Positions 8,524 to 17,759 of a stretch of DNA of 24,059 bases are shown piece by piece (position 1 is the stretch's first letter; each line of letters starts with the position of its first letter). The stretch comes from Auxenochlorella pyrenoidosa (Eukaryota; Chlorophyta; Trebouxiophyceae; Chlorellales; Chlorellaceae): assembly GCA_001430745.1 (NCBI GenBank), contig KQ481969.1:317575-341633 (forward strand). Reading direction: 5' to 3'. Both the position numbers and the translations under genes were made by a program. Under the pieces are notes generated by a model that was given only the letters and a program-made list of their open reading frames with translations, did no database searches and was not told the DNA's origin.

Positions 8524-10534
8524 TCAGTGGTGGTGCCCCCACGACAGCGCCACGGGCAGCAGCGCGCCCGCAACCACCGCCGCCAGCTGCGCGCCGCCCA
8601 TGCGCGCGCCCCCGCTGCCGCCCAGCACCTCTGGCAGGATGTGCATGGTGGCAGCATACAGAAAGGTACCGCCGCTGAAGATGACGCACAGCGCGACAGC
8701 TGGCGGGGAGGACAGAAAGGTGAGGGAGCCGAGCAGGGCGTAGGTGGCCAGCGTGGCGGCGGGCGCGGCGGCCGCAAACAGCGCCAGCGTGCGCTGTGCG
8801 CGCTGCCAGGTCCAGTGACAGGCCATGAGGTAGGTGCCCAGGCCAAAGGCCATCGGGACCTACAGGTCGGGGGCAGCGGGGCGGGGCGAGGGGCAGGGTG
8901 GGCGGGCGGGCCAGGTAGGAGAGAAGAGGGCTGGTGCAGCACAAGCGTCAAGACAGCCCAGCGCCGGCCAGCAGCCTCGGTGAGCTAAGGCAGGGTAAGG
9001 TCCATAGGGACGCGTAGATGCGAATCAACACGCCCTGAGGCGGGCAGCTGGAGCTCCTCCCATGCCCACTGGAGCGCCCCCCGGCCAGCCTTGCTGGGCA
9101 CCCCGGGGGGGCACAGGCACCAGGCGCGGCACCCCCCCGAGGCTGCTGCATGGAGGACTGCCAAGCCACGGAATGCCAGTACCAGGGAATGCCAGCACGC
9201 GCAGACCCAAGCTTAGGCCCGCAGAATGAACCCACTCACCTTGTGCAGCACCATGGCGGCCGCGATGATGACCGTCAGTCGCGCATTGCCCGACAGGAAG
9301 GCGGCCCCCATGGCCAGGCCGTCGGCGCAGCAGTGGATGAGCAGCCCGGTGATGGCATTGGAGGGGTCGGTGGCAGCGGGGGCGCCTGCATGCGCGGTGC
9401 GGGCAGGGGAGGCCGAGAACGAAACACGTAAGCCATAGGCGAGGGCTGGTCGCGGGCCGAAGGATGGCTGAAGGTCAGGCAGCTGGCAGTGTTCAGGGGG
9501 ATGCTGCGAGCCGGCTGGCTCGCCAGCGGGCTGGCAGGGGGGGTCGTAGCCCTGCTGTCCCTGGCGTGCACCTTTGGCCTTGCCAGTGCTGTCTGCCGCC
9601 TCGGCTGCGGCCCTGCCGCCGCTGCCCTCCTGCCCGGGCTTGCCGCCGCCACCGGCAGCAGCAGCATCCGCGGCGGCGCCGTCGCCCGCACCTTTGCTGC
9701 CGCCCCTGGCCTTGTCCTTGGATTTGTCTGACCCCTCGTCGCCGCCGTGCGAGTGGCTGTGGGCGTGCCCGCCGTGCGAGTGGGCGTGGCCGTGGGCGTG
9801 GCTGTGCCCTGGGTGCCCGCAGCTGCCGCCGGCCGCGTGCTGCAGGTGGTCTAGCAGCATCATTGCCAGGAAGCCGCACACTAGGACCAGGCCGGCAAGG
9901 CCCTCGGGCAGGCCGCCCTCCTCGTGGGCGTGTCCATGGCCGGCTGCTGTGCTGTGCTGCATGCCGTGTGCGCTGTGGCTGCCATGGGCATCGTGGTCGT
10001 GCCCGTGGGCATGCTCGTGTTCATGGCTGGCTGCGTGCGACTTCTCGTGGGCGTGGGTAGCGGCCTGCGGCAGGGCGAGGGGACTTAGAGCGTCACTGAC
10101 AGCGGGACAGTGGGGCAGCAGACGTGGGTTGGCGACCTGCCTCCGATATTTGCGTGTCTCGTAGCGTATGCTGCTTCTTCCAGAGCTGCAAAGCTGCGGC
10201 TGCACATTTAAGGCACGCGTACAGCAGAGCCCAGGTAAAGCAATCGCAAGCGTCGCCGTCGCCCCGGCCATGGGCAGCTGGTCCTGCGTACACCCTCAAA
10301 TTGCCACCCGCTATGCTGCCTGCCCCTCCCGCTCACGTGTGCAAAGGCGTGAAAGCCCTCTGGAACAATGACAGCCAGGGCAGAGCCGATGAGCAGGCCA
10401 GCACCCAGAGCCGCCACAGTCTGCAGGTGGGACTCGCGCACGCGCATGAAGAACGGGGCGCAGCCGGCCAGCAGCGCGCCGCCAAACATCAGCGCCAGCG
10501 TCGTGAACAGCTGTGCGCCATTTTCGGCCTCCAT
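8524..10534 (-). CDS. ZIP9-like (SLC39A9-type) zinc/metal transporter
   Basis: Exons on the minus strand: 10534-10337, 10064-9572, 9385-9240, 8859-8524; all GT-AG, total 390 residues. TM1 and TM2 lie in exon 1, including GAGLLIGSALAVIVPEGFHA, nearly the ZIP9 signature (GAGLL-GTALAVIVPEG-HA). A first His-rich loop follows (about 30 residues with many HxH steps), then TM3, then a second His-rich loop and a long acidic/Gly/Ala-rich insert of about 90 residues, where ZIP9 has about 20. The metal-site helices carry HCCADGLAMG (H248, D252) and LHKVPMAFGL, matching ZIP9 HAAADGVALG and LHKAPAAFGL. The C-terminus has FSGGTFLYAATMHILPEV and ends GHHH. ZIP proteins move zinc into the cytosol; ZIP9 acts at the Golgi and plasma membrane in animals, so location here is inferred. 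The His loops probably bind zinc. The intron 9571-9386 could be retained in frame. Confidence 0.92.
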
Positions 10535-11008
10535 GGCAAGCTTCCAAGGGGGCAGGACGGCCTGCAGGCGCGGCGGCGGCGGCAGTGGAGGCGTGGAGCC
10601 AGTAACAGTTGCGATGCTGCCGTTGCGAGGCTGTCGTTGCCCTCTACGCCACTGTTAGGATGCTGGGATTGCAACACGAAGCTTTTCCGACAGCCTTACA
10701 AAGAGGGTGCCGCCCACCTGAGGCTAAGACAGCGGTCACGCTTCCTTATGCTTCCAGAATTCTTGCAGATTTGAAAGCAAGCGGGGATTCGGCAAGACAA
10801 AGCGGGCCAGACAAGAACCGCACGAGGCCGAAGCACCCAGTCTGCCGGGGGCTCTCTGCGCTGTATGAATTGTGTTGTTGCGCACTCGATCGGAGATCGA
10901 AGGGCAAAGCTGCGCAAAAAGAGCAGACAGGAGGGCAAAGCGCAGCACGGTGTCGGGTCCCTTCTGTGGGCCCGGTCTTGCATTAGTTGTATTCGATCAC
11001 GCACCACG
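10535..11008. promoter_or_regulatory. Divergent intergenic region, ZIP9-like / UBL-LRR
   Basis: The region is 474 bases between two divergent ATG codons and presumably holds both promoters. Bases from about 10735 to 11005 are less GC-rich than the genes. A small palindrome, CGATCGGAGATCG, lies near 10888-10900. No TATA-like box was recognised. Confidence 0.45.
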
Positions 11009-13531
11009 ATGACGCACCAGATTACAGTAAAGCATGGAAAGGAGACGCTGCAGCTAGACTGGTCACTGGACAGACCTGTTGTGGAGCTCCAGGAGCGGCT
11101 GGAGGAGCTCACAGGACTGATGGTGCGCAGGATGCACATAAAAGATGGGGCGGGGCAGGGTCCGCTCTCGAGAGGACAGCTGCCGCCAGTTCCTGCCGGC
11201 GCGGGCAACTAGCAGGCTGGCAAATGGCCCACTCCCCAGTGCTCCCTCATTCCGGGCCCACTTGTCCGACCCACAAGACTGCAGGTGCGCAGGCAGAAGC
11301 TGATGGCAGCAGGCAAGGTGCTGAGCGGGCGCGGCGGCAGCCTCGCAGCTGCCGGCGTGCGGCCGGGCGCCAAGCTCATGCTGCTGGCTGCGGCAAGCAG
11401 CGCTACCAGCGGGCAAGCAGCGCTGGAAGCCTCGCGGGCCAGCCGGCAGGAAGCGCTGGAGCGCGGTCGTGCCGCGCTGGCCGAGCGCGCGGCGCAACGG
11501 GGCNNNNNNNNNNNNNNNNNNNNNNNNNNNNNNNNNNNNNNNNNNNNNNNNNNNNNNNNNNNNNNNNNNNNNNNNNNNNNNNNNNNNNNNNNNNNNNNNN
11601 NNNNNNNNNNNNNNNNNNNNNNNNNNNNNNNNNNNNNNNNNNNNNNNNNNNNNNNNNNNNNNNNNNNNNNNNNNNNNNNNNNNNNNNNNNNNNNNNNNNN
11701 NNNNNNNNNNNNNNNNNNNNNNNNNNNNNNNNNNNNNNNNNNNNNNNNNNNNNNNNNNNNNNNNNNNNNNNNNNNNNNNNNNNNNNNNNNNNNNNNNNNN
11801 NNNNNNNNNNNNNNNNNNNNNNNNNNNNNNNNNNNNNNNNNNNNNNNNNNNNNNNNNNNNNNNNNNNNNNNNNNNNNNNNNNNNNNNNNNNNNNNNNNNN
11901 NNNNNNNNNNNNNNNNNNNNNNNNNNNNNNNNNNNNNNNNNNNNNNNNNNNNNNNNNNNNNNNNNNNNNNNNNNNNNNNNNNNNNNNNNNNNNNNNNNNN
12001 NNNNNNNNNNNNNNNNNNNNNNNNNNNNNNNNNNNNNNNNNNNNNNNNNNNNNNNNNNNNNNNNNNNNNNNNNNNNNNNNNNNNNNNNNNNNNNNNNNNN
12101 NNNNNNNNNNNNNNNNNNNNCCTGCCCGCGGCGCCGGCGGGCGCCCGCGCCGCCGCCGCCGCTGCCTCCATTGCGCAGCGCGCCGCGGCGTGGCAAAAGA
12201 CGGGCATTGCGGCGCTGCGCGACCTGCAGCTGGACCAGCTGCCAGCCGAGCTGTTCAGCATTGCCTCGGGGGTGCGAGTGCTGGATGCTGGCGGCAACCA
12301 GCTAACGTCGCTGCCGCCAGGCATCACCGCCCTCACCGCCCTTCAGCGCCTGCGGCTCAGCATCAACCGGCTGGACGATGCGGGGGCGGCCTGGCCAGCG
12401 CTGTGCACGCTGAGCCAGCTGGCCATCCTGGCTGCCGACGACAACCGCCTGACGGCGCTGCCGCCGAGCATCTCCAGCCTGGCGCGCCTGCAGAAGCTGA
12501 GCCTCAACGGCAACCAGATTGGTGAGCGCTTCCGGGGGTGCCGTGCTGCCCCATGTGCCCTGCCGGCCTGCCTTGCCCTTGTGTGTACACCTGTGCAGGC
12601 TCTCCAGTTTCTTACGTGTTCCTGGTGTGCCTCCTGCCCACTGCAGCCAGCCTGCCCGACAGCCTGGGGGCGCTGCAGCAGCTGCGGGCGCTGGCGCTCC
12701 GCGGCAACCGCCTGGCAGCCCTGCCTCCTGGGCTGGGCCGCTGCGCCGCGCTTGCAGAGCTAGATGCACGGGACAACCAGCTGACAGAGCTGCCGTCAGA
12801 GCTCGGCCACCTCACGAGCCTCAAGATCCTGCTTCTGAACAACAACAAGTAGGACGAGGGAGGGTGCTTGGGCAGCTTGGGCAAGGCCGCGCACCACCTG
12901 CGCGGATGCGGGCTTCACAGCTGCTTTGTTGAGCTTGTCGTGCACGGTCCTTTGTTGAGCTTGCCTTGTACAGTCCGGCCTGCGCCCTTTGCTGTGTGCG
13001 TCCAGGATCAAGGCGGTGCCACCCGCCATCCTCGCCGGCTGCTCATCCCTGGCCACCCTCAGCTTGCACGGCAACCCCCTGACCGCGGAGGAGCTGCGCG
13101 AGACGCCGGGGTGGGCGGCGTTTGATGAGCGGCGGCGGGCAAAGTACGACAAGCAGGTGGGGACGGGGGAAGGTTGCCCACGTCGAGTACGGTGTGGGGT
13201 GTGGGCGGGCAAGAATGCACGCGTGGCATCCAGGCACCGACACCCTTACCAAGCCTGTCAGGCGGGCGTGGCCCCCTGGCCGCGCCAGCATACCGTGCTT
13301 GCTAACACCTCTGTTCAGCTGTTTGCCTGGCGCATCACCTTGAGGTCGTCAGACCGCAGCGGCCGCATTATTGTTGATGTGGGAATATTCTGAACACCCC
13401 CCCACCGCATCACCTCCCCTCAAGACCACCCCACCTGCCTGGCTGCCCTTCTGCAGGTGGGCATGCGGGTGCTAAATACGGGCTTTGACGAGGGCACAGA
13501 CGTCCACGAGTTCGAACATTGGAACGACTGA
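11009..13531 (+). CDS. Ubiquitin-like plus leucine-rich-repeat protein (plant At2g30105-like)
   Basis: Exons: 11009-11122, 11285 into the gap, 12121 (from the gap)-12521, 12647-12848, 13006-13156, 13457-13531. Phases join outside the gap. The N-terminus (MTHQITVKHGKETLQL, then RRQKLMAAGKVL and GVRPGAKLMLL) reads as a ubiquitin-like fold. After the gap, at least six LRR units of about 23 residues appear, with cores such as LDAGGNQLTSLPPGI, LAADDNRLTALPPSI and LDARDNQLTELPSEL. The tail has WAAFDERRRAKYDKQ, then GFDEGTDVHEFEHWND. UBL + LRR + FDERRR...FDEG tail is the layout of the plant 'LRR and ubiquitin-like domain' protein. No catalytic domain is seen; a scaffold or ubiquitin-pathway role is inference. 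The unknown bases hide the end of the UBL-LRR linker and possibly introns. Introns 1 and the last one carry unusual direct repeats at their borders. Confidence 0.88.
11504..12120. other. Assembly gap (617 unknown bases)
   Basis: An unbroken run of N lies inside the UBL-LRR gene. The flanks are exceptionally GC- and Ala-codon-rich (GCGCGCGGCGCAACGG on the left, CTGCCCGCGGCGCCGGCGGG on the right), which is likely why sequencing failed. The true length is unknown. Confidence 0.99.
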
Positions 13532-13630
13532 CAAGCGCCGGCATGGCTGGCTACGCGGGCAGGCGGCCCGTGCTGCGGGCGGCACTCTTGGGGCACCTTG
13601 CCGGTGCCACCCCTTGTTGTCGGCTGTCCC

Positions 13631-13635
13631 TGTAA
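13631..13635 (+). terminator. TGTAA poly(A) signal of the UBL-LRR gene
   Basis: TGTAA sits 100 bases after the UBL-LRR stop codon. Confidence 0.6.
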
Positions 13636-14033
13636 GTGGCATCCATGCTCGCTGCATAACAGAAGCTCCATGCCCGGCTCTTGCAAAGGCAGCCGTCCCG
13701 CTGTGAGCGCCCTGGAAGTGGGCTGAGCAGCGTGTGTCCCCTCGTCAGCCCTACCTGCGAGATACCCTAGCGGACACTCCATGCCGAGGCATGGACAGCA
13801 GCCGCAACGCCTTCAAGCTCCTCCTGCAATGGTGTTATCGAATCAAGGCTCCATGAAAGACAGAAAGAAAGCCATATGAGGTGGGAAACTCGGCAAGCCT
13901 GCCTGTCCGACACAAGAGTGGCTGCACGCGTCACATGCCCCAGCGCTGCCATGCTCAGCCCAGCGGTCGGCCAGCGCTGTGCTCTTCGACCTCTGTCCTA
14001 GACCTTATCAAGCACACAACCGCACCACAGTGA

Positions 14034-14258
14034 GCCTCCGGTCGGCGCCGTTCCGTCAAGCTGGAGGAGCTTGGCCGGCGCGCGGGCCAAGGCCTGGCCC
14101 AGCACCTTGCAGCAGCTCTTCGGTGCTTAATGACGCCTGGCGGGCCCCTGGGCCAGGCTGCGCTGGCCTGGGGAGGCACCGACCCCGCCGAGCGCAAGTG
14201 GGTCCTGGCACGCGCCACCACGGCCCTCAAGGCCCTTAAATCATGTCTGAGTGTTTAA
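14034..14258 (+). other. Unassigned open frame, possible terminal exon or small gene
   Basis: The frame is open from a TGA (14031-14033) to TAA (14256-14258), 74 codons. It includes LEELGRRAGQGLAQHLAAAL and, after an ATG at 14130, GGTDPAERKWVLARATTAL. The mix of charged and hydrophobic residues looks like helical protein and not like the Arg/Pro/Ala shadows common here. I do not recognise it. It could be the last exon of a small gene whose earlier exons I could not place (a candidate short first exon begins at the ATG near 13951), a decayed gene, or chance in GC-rich DNA. Confidence 0.25.
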
Positions 14259-14334
14259 GGCAGCGTATGGCCCAGCAGCGGCGGCCCTACGGTACCCTGC
14301 CCAGAGGACAGAGCCCCGGCTCGCGCCGCCGCTC

Positions 14335-16155
14335 ATGCAGCTGCGGTAGCTGGGCTAGAAGCGTGCCAGGTGTTGCTATGCCCCCGCAATGGGGTGCTTG
14401 GCTGCCTCTCCCCGGCGAGTAAAATCTGGCTGCCTCTCCTGCTGCAGGCGGCGCAATGAGCGCGGGCTGCATGCTGATGTGTCGCTGTGGCTGCTCGCTG
14501 CGACGCTGCTGGTCCCGCTGCCCGTCCTACGGATCGCATTTGTCGAACACCGCCCGGGTGAGGCCTTTGCAGAGCTTGGCGCGGCGCCTCTGCACTGCTG
14601 CCTTGACTTGTGCAGCGCCGCCCTCCCGTGCACACACTGCGCGCCCGCACTGGCCGGCAGCCCAGCCCCTGAGCACGCCCATCCTGTGCCCGCCCTGCAG
14701 GCCTGGCCTTGAGCTTTGCCCCCCACATCTTGCTGCTTGCCTGGATGGCCTGGCTGGCCAGCCGGCGGCGCGCCTTTTACGTGCAGCACAGGGAGGTGCT
14801 GTGCCTGGTCAACATGGTGCTGGTCAACATCATGGTCCGGCGGGCAGGTGCGAGGAGGAGGGGGGGTTCCAGAGCGCGCGCGGGGGCGGGGGGGGGGGGG
14901 GGGGGCCTTTGGGGGCGGCGCATGCGATAAAGAGGGGCGCACCTGCCCGTCGGAGGTGCGGTGGGGTGGAGGGTGGGGACCCCTTGGGGGGAAGCGAGGT
15001 GGGGCCTGGTGCCGCTGTGGCCATTGCCGCACGCCGCTTTTCCCGGTATGCATGCCTCATCGGCCCATTCCGTGCACCGCCCGCCGCAGGGCAAGGCGGC
15101 ACAAACTACTTTTTCCAGCACAAGGGGTCGCCCGGGCGCCTCGCGGGCCTGCTGCTCATGACCGGGCACGCCGTGTGGTCGTGCTTCTTTCCCCTCTACC
15201 ACCGGCTGTCCCTGGGGTGGAGCGCCGCGGCCGCGGCCCTCTCTGCGTTTGTGCCGGTGAGCAGCCGCGCCTGGCATGTTGGCGGCGCAGTGCAGCGCGC
15301 GCCCTGGGTGTGGGCGCCAGCCACAAGCGCTCGTGCATCCGCTGCGCCTCCTGCCTCTGTGCTGTCGCTGGTTGCCGCGTGCACCGCGCCTGGTCCCCCG
15401 GCTAGGCGCAGCTGCATGCCTGCCATCTCTCTCGGGCTTGCTCCCTCACAGCTCCAAGTACAGGCTTCGCAGCAGCGCCCCAATCGCAGCGCGCCCCTCC
15501 TCCCCCTCCCCCCCTCTTCAAACGCACGCAGCTCGCATTTGGCAGGAGCCTCTGCCACCGACTGGTGGAGGCGCCTGGCGTGCACGCGCCGCTCTCCGAC
15601 CTCTACTCCGTGCTGTCCGTGGCGCACAACATTGTGGCGGCCCCGGGCAGCATGGCGCTGGCGGCCACCCCCGGCAGCCCGCTGCAGCAGTGCCTGGTGC
15701 TCGATGCCTACTTCCTAATTGGTGAGGCGGCGCCGGGGGGAGAGGTCGCAGTTCTTGCAGTTTGGTTGGCTGCCTGCCAGCGGGTAGACAGGCAGCTGTA
15801 TGTGGTGGCAGGCCGGGTGTATCGTGCGTCCACAGGCCTGCTCGCCGCACAGGCGACTGGACCTGCTCATGGCCTGGGATGTTCCCATGCATTTTGCTCC
15901 TTTTCTGCTGCAGGCATGGGCTTTGTGCTGCCGCTGGCACTCCTGGCGGCCCTCCAGGCCCACGAGCGGTGCCTGGCGCACCGCTCGCGGCAAGCGGCAG
16001 CAGCATCAGGGGCGGCACCAGAGCCGCAGCAAGCAGCGCCACCGCAGTGGGCGCTGGGCACTTGGCTCTGGACCTTGTACATCCAGCTCTGCCTGGCATG
16101 GCACGGCTCCCAACTCTTCCTCGCAGCATGGCGCCGCTGGGCGGCGTTGCCATGA
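14335..16155 (+). CDS. Unrecognised multi-pass membrane protein
   Basis: Exons 14448-14557, 14701-14847, 15090-15256, 15532-15721 and 15914-16155 (TGA) join in phase through GT-AG introns. The first exon is uncertain: the best candidate is 14335-14345 (ATG CAG CTG CG), giving MQLRRRNERGLHADV and 288 residues in all. About six hydrophobic segments are seen: LWLLAATLLVPLPVLRIAFV, LSFAPHILLLAWMAWLA, VLCLVNMVLVNIMV, LAGLLLMTGHAVWSCFF, a weak one around SAAAAALSAFVP, and MGFVLPLALLAALQA, plus a final amphipathic or membrane stretch WLWTLYIQLCLAWHG. Loops contain RRRAFYVQHRE and a Gln/Ala-rich cytosolic-type loop. I do not recognise the family and assign no function. Consistent phases over five introns make a real gene likely. 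Confidence 0.72.
14888..14905 (+). repeat. 18-base poly-G run in an intron
   Basis: A run of 18 G, preceded by GGGGG (14882-14886) and followed by GGGGG (14911-14915), lies on the sense strand in the intron 14848-15089 of the membrane-protein gene. It could form a G-quadruplex in RNA or DNA, and its length may be a sequencing estimate. Confidence 0.9.
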
Positions 16156-16575
16156 TGAACTGTCTCCTGCTTGGCCTCCCCCTTGCTCAAACCCCTTGTG
16201 CATCCTACCGCCGTCTGTTCGACACAGTAACCGGCGCAGCGGCCTCTTTCCTCGGGCATGCGTCCCATGCAATCTGCTTTCGGTTGTCCCCTTTCCCTCA
16301 CATGCGCTCGGCCATCTCTGCTTCAGCTTCAGGCATGTAACGGGCTTCAGGTCTTGACACAGAGTATCTCGCTCACGAGCCAGAACTGGATTAAAGGCCT
16401 GTTCTGAAGAGTGCCCATCTGTGACGGTCGTCTCAGCATGGCGCAGCGTGCTGATGCAATACAAGGGTGTGCCTGCAGCACCCAGATTCGCGGTTCAGCG
16501 GAGAGCTCCCGCCGAATAACAATGTATCAGGCCTGGCTGCGTGTCCGGCTCGCGACCCTACAAATTTGAGGCTAC
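16156..16575. promoter_or_regulatory. Intergenic region between membrane-protein and GT61 genes
   Basis: This 420-base stretch holds the 3' region of the upstream gene (TGTAA at 16336-16340) and the promoter and leader of the GT61 gene. No clear promoter motif was recognised. Confidence 0.5.
16336..16340 (+). terminator. TGTAA poly(A) signal of the membrane-protein gene
   Basis: TGTAA lies about 180 bases past the stop at 16155. Confidence 0.6.
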
Positions 16576-16892
16576 ATGTCTGCCGCATTTTCGCCGTCTG
16601 GACCCGCCTCTTGGCGATCAGGCGCCGTGAATGCCCACGCAAAACGGCCCTGGGGGCGGCGCGGCCGAGACTGCGCCCTGGTACTAGCTTCTGCACTTTT
16701 GGCGACTTGCGCCAGCTTCTACTTGTTCCCCCGGCAGCAGCTCGTCATCAGACATGTAGAAACGGTCGGAGTCCGCAGGGGTACCGGCCAGGCGGCACCC
16801 TGCAAGGGGGCGGCAGCGGTGCCTCTGGATCGGCTGGCGGTGGCAGGGAAGCAGCAGCAGCAGCAACGCCCACCGCAGCTGCACCCACAGAG

Positions 16893-16924
<32 letters not shown>

Positions 16925-17726
16925 GCCAGCTGGATATCCCTGCCAGCCCGTTGGTGAACCACTGCCAGTGGGTGCGCCAGGTCTGGTGAGTGGATCACAC
17001 CACAGGGGTTGGGTGCAGCACCCATGAGTGGCGCTCCCGCATGTCTTCACTCTCCATCTCCTCCCATTGTCGTCCTCCTGCAGCGTTGACCAGGGGCAGC
17101 TGATCTTCCACGAGCGGCGGCACCAGCCGGGCGGCGGGCAGGAGCCCGACCCGCTGCCAGAAATCAGCGTCCACCCCACCCGCCTCTACTTCTTCCCGTG
17201 AGCCCTCCCTTGGGCCGCTGGTCTGGTGGGCCTGTCAGCGCCTTTCGGATGCCTGCAGTGCGCATGTGCCGCAGGTTCTGCCATCTTACCTCTTGGGAGT
17301 CGTGCCTGACACCCGCCCGCCCTGCTCTGCTGCGATATCCCATTACCCTGGAGATCAGCTGGACTGCCGGCACCAAGAGCGAGAGTAGCGACGGTGGCAG
17401 CGACAGCGACGGCAACAGCAGTGGCGCGCCAGCCGATGGTGGCGGCTTGGGCGAGAGTTGGGAAGACTCCGGTGACGCGGCCATGACACCCGGTGATGGC
17501 GGAGCACCGGAGGGCGCCGGCGCCTTGCAGCGGCACCTGCTCCGCGGGCAGCCCCGCCGCGCGGCCTACGAAACGCATGTGAGCACACGCTGGCAGGGCA
17601 GCTGGGCGCGCGGCGGTGGTGCCTGCGGCCAGCCAGCATGTCGCAGCTGCTGGCTGTATCCTGGGCACTCAAACCTCGATCTGATGGCCACACCCTCTGC
17701 CCCCCCCCCACCCCCACGCACCCACC

Positions 17727-17759
<33 letters not shown>

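Larger units (their letters stand above)
13532..14334. other. Intergenic region with an unassigned coding-like frame
   Basis: This 803-base stretch lies between the UBL-LRR gene and the membrane-protein gene. It holds a TGTAA signal (13631-13635), a 7-bp-arm palindrome CCATGCCGAGGCATGG (13779-13794), a purine-rich patch near 13855-13885, and an open, protein-like plus frame at 14034-14258 listed separately. Confidence 0.6.

Noticed and set aside
10987..12525. Long open frames crossing the N run on both strands
   Set aside because: Unknown bases cannot supply stop codons, so their length is artificial. Only the frame joined to the LRR exons is supported.
13311..13393. Extra UBL-LRR exon reading LFAWRITLRSSDRSG
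   Set aside because: It follows a plausible acceptor but ends at TGA without the family tail. The exon at 13457 gives GFDEGTDVHEFEHWND in the right phase, as in the plant relative.
14243..14447. Alternative first exon of the membrane-protein gene from ATG at 14243 to GA at 14418
   Set aside because: The phase fits, but the intron left (14419-14447) would be only 29 bases, shorter than any other in this window. The 11-base exon with a 102-base intron was preferred.
14456..15718. 420-codon open frame starting MSAGCMLMCRC
   Set aside because: It runs straight through four well-formed introns in a Cys/Arg/Pro-rich frame with no domain, while the alternative spliced frame gives continuous hydrophobic segments in consistent phase.
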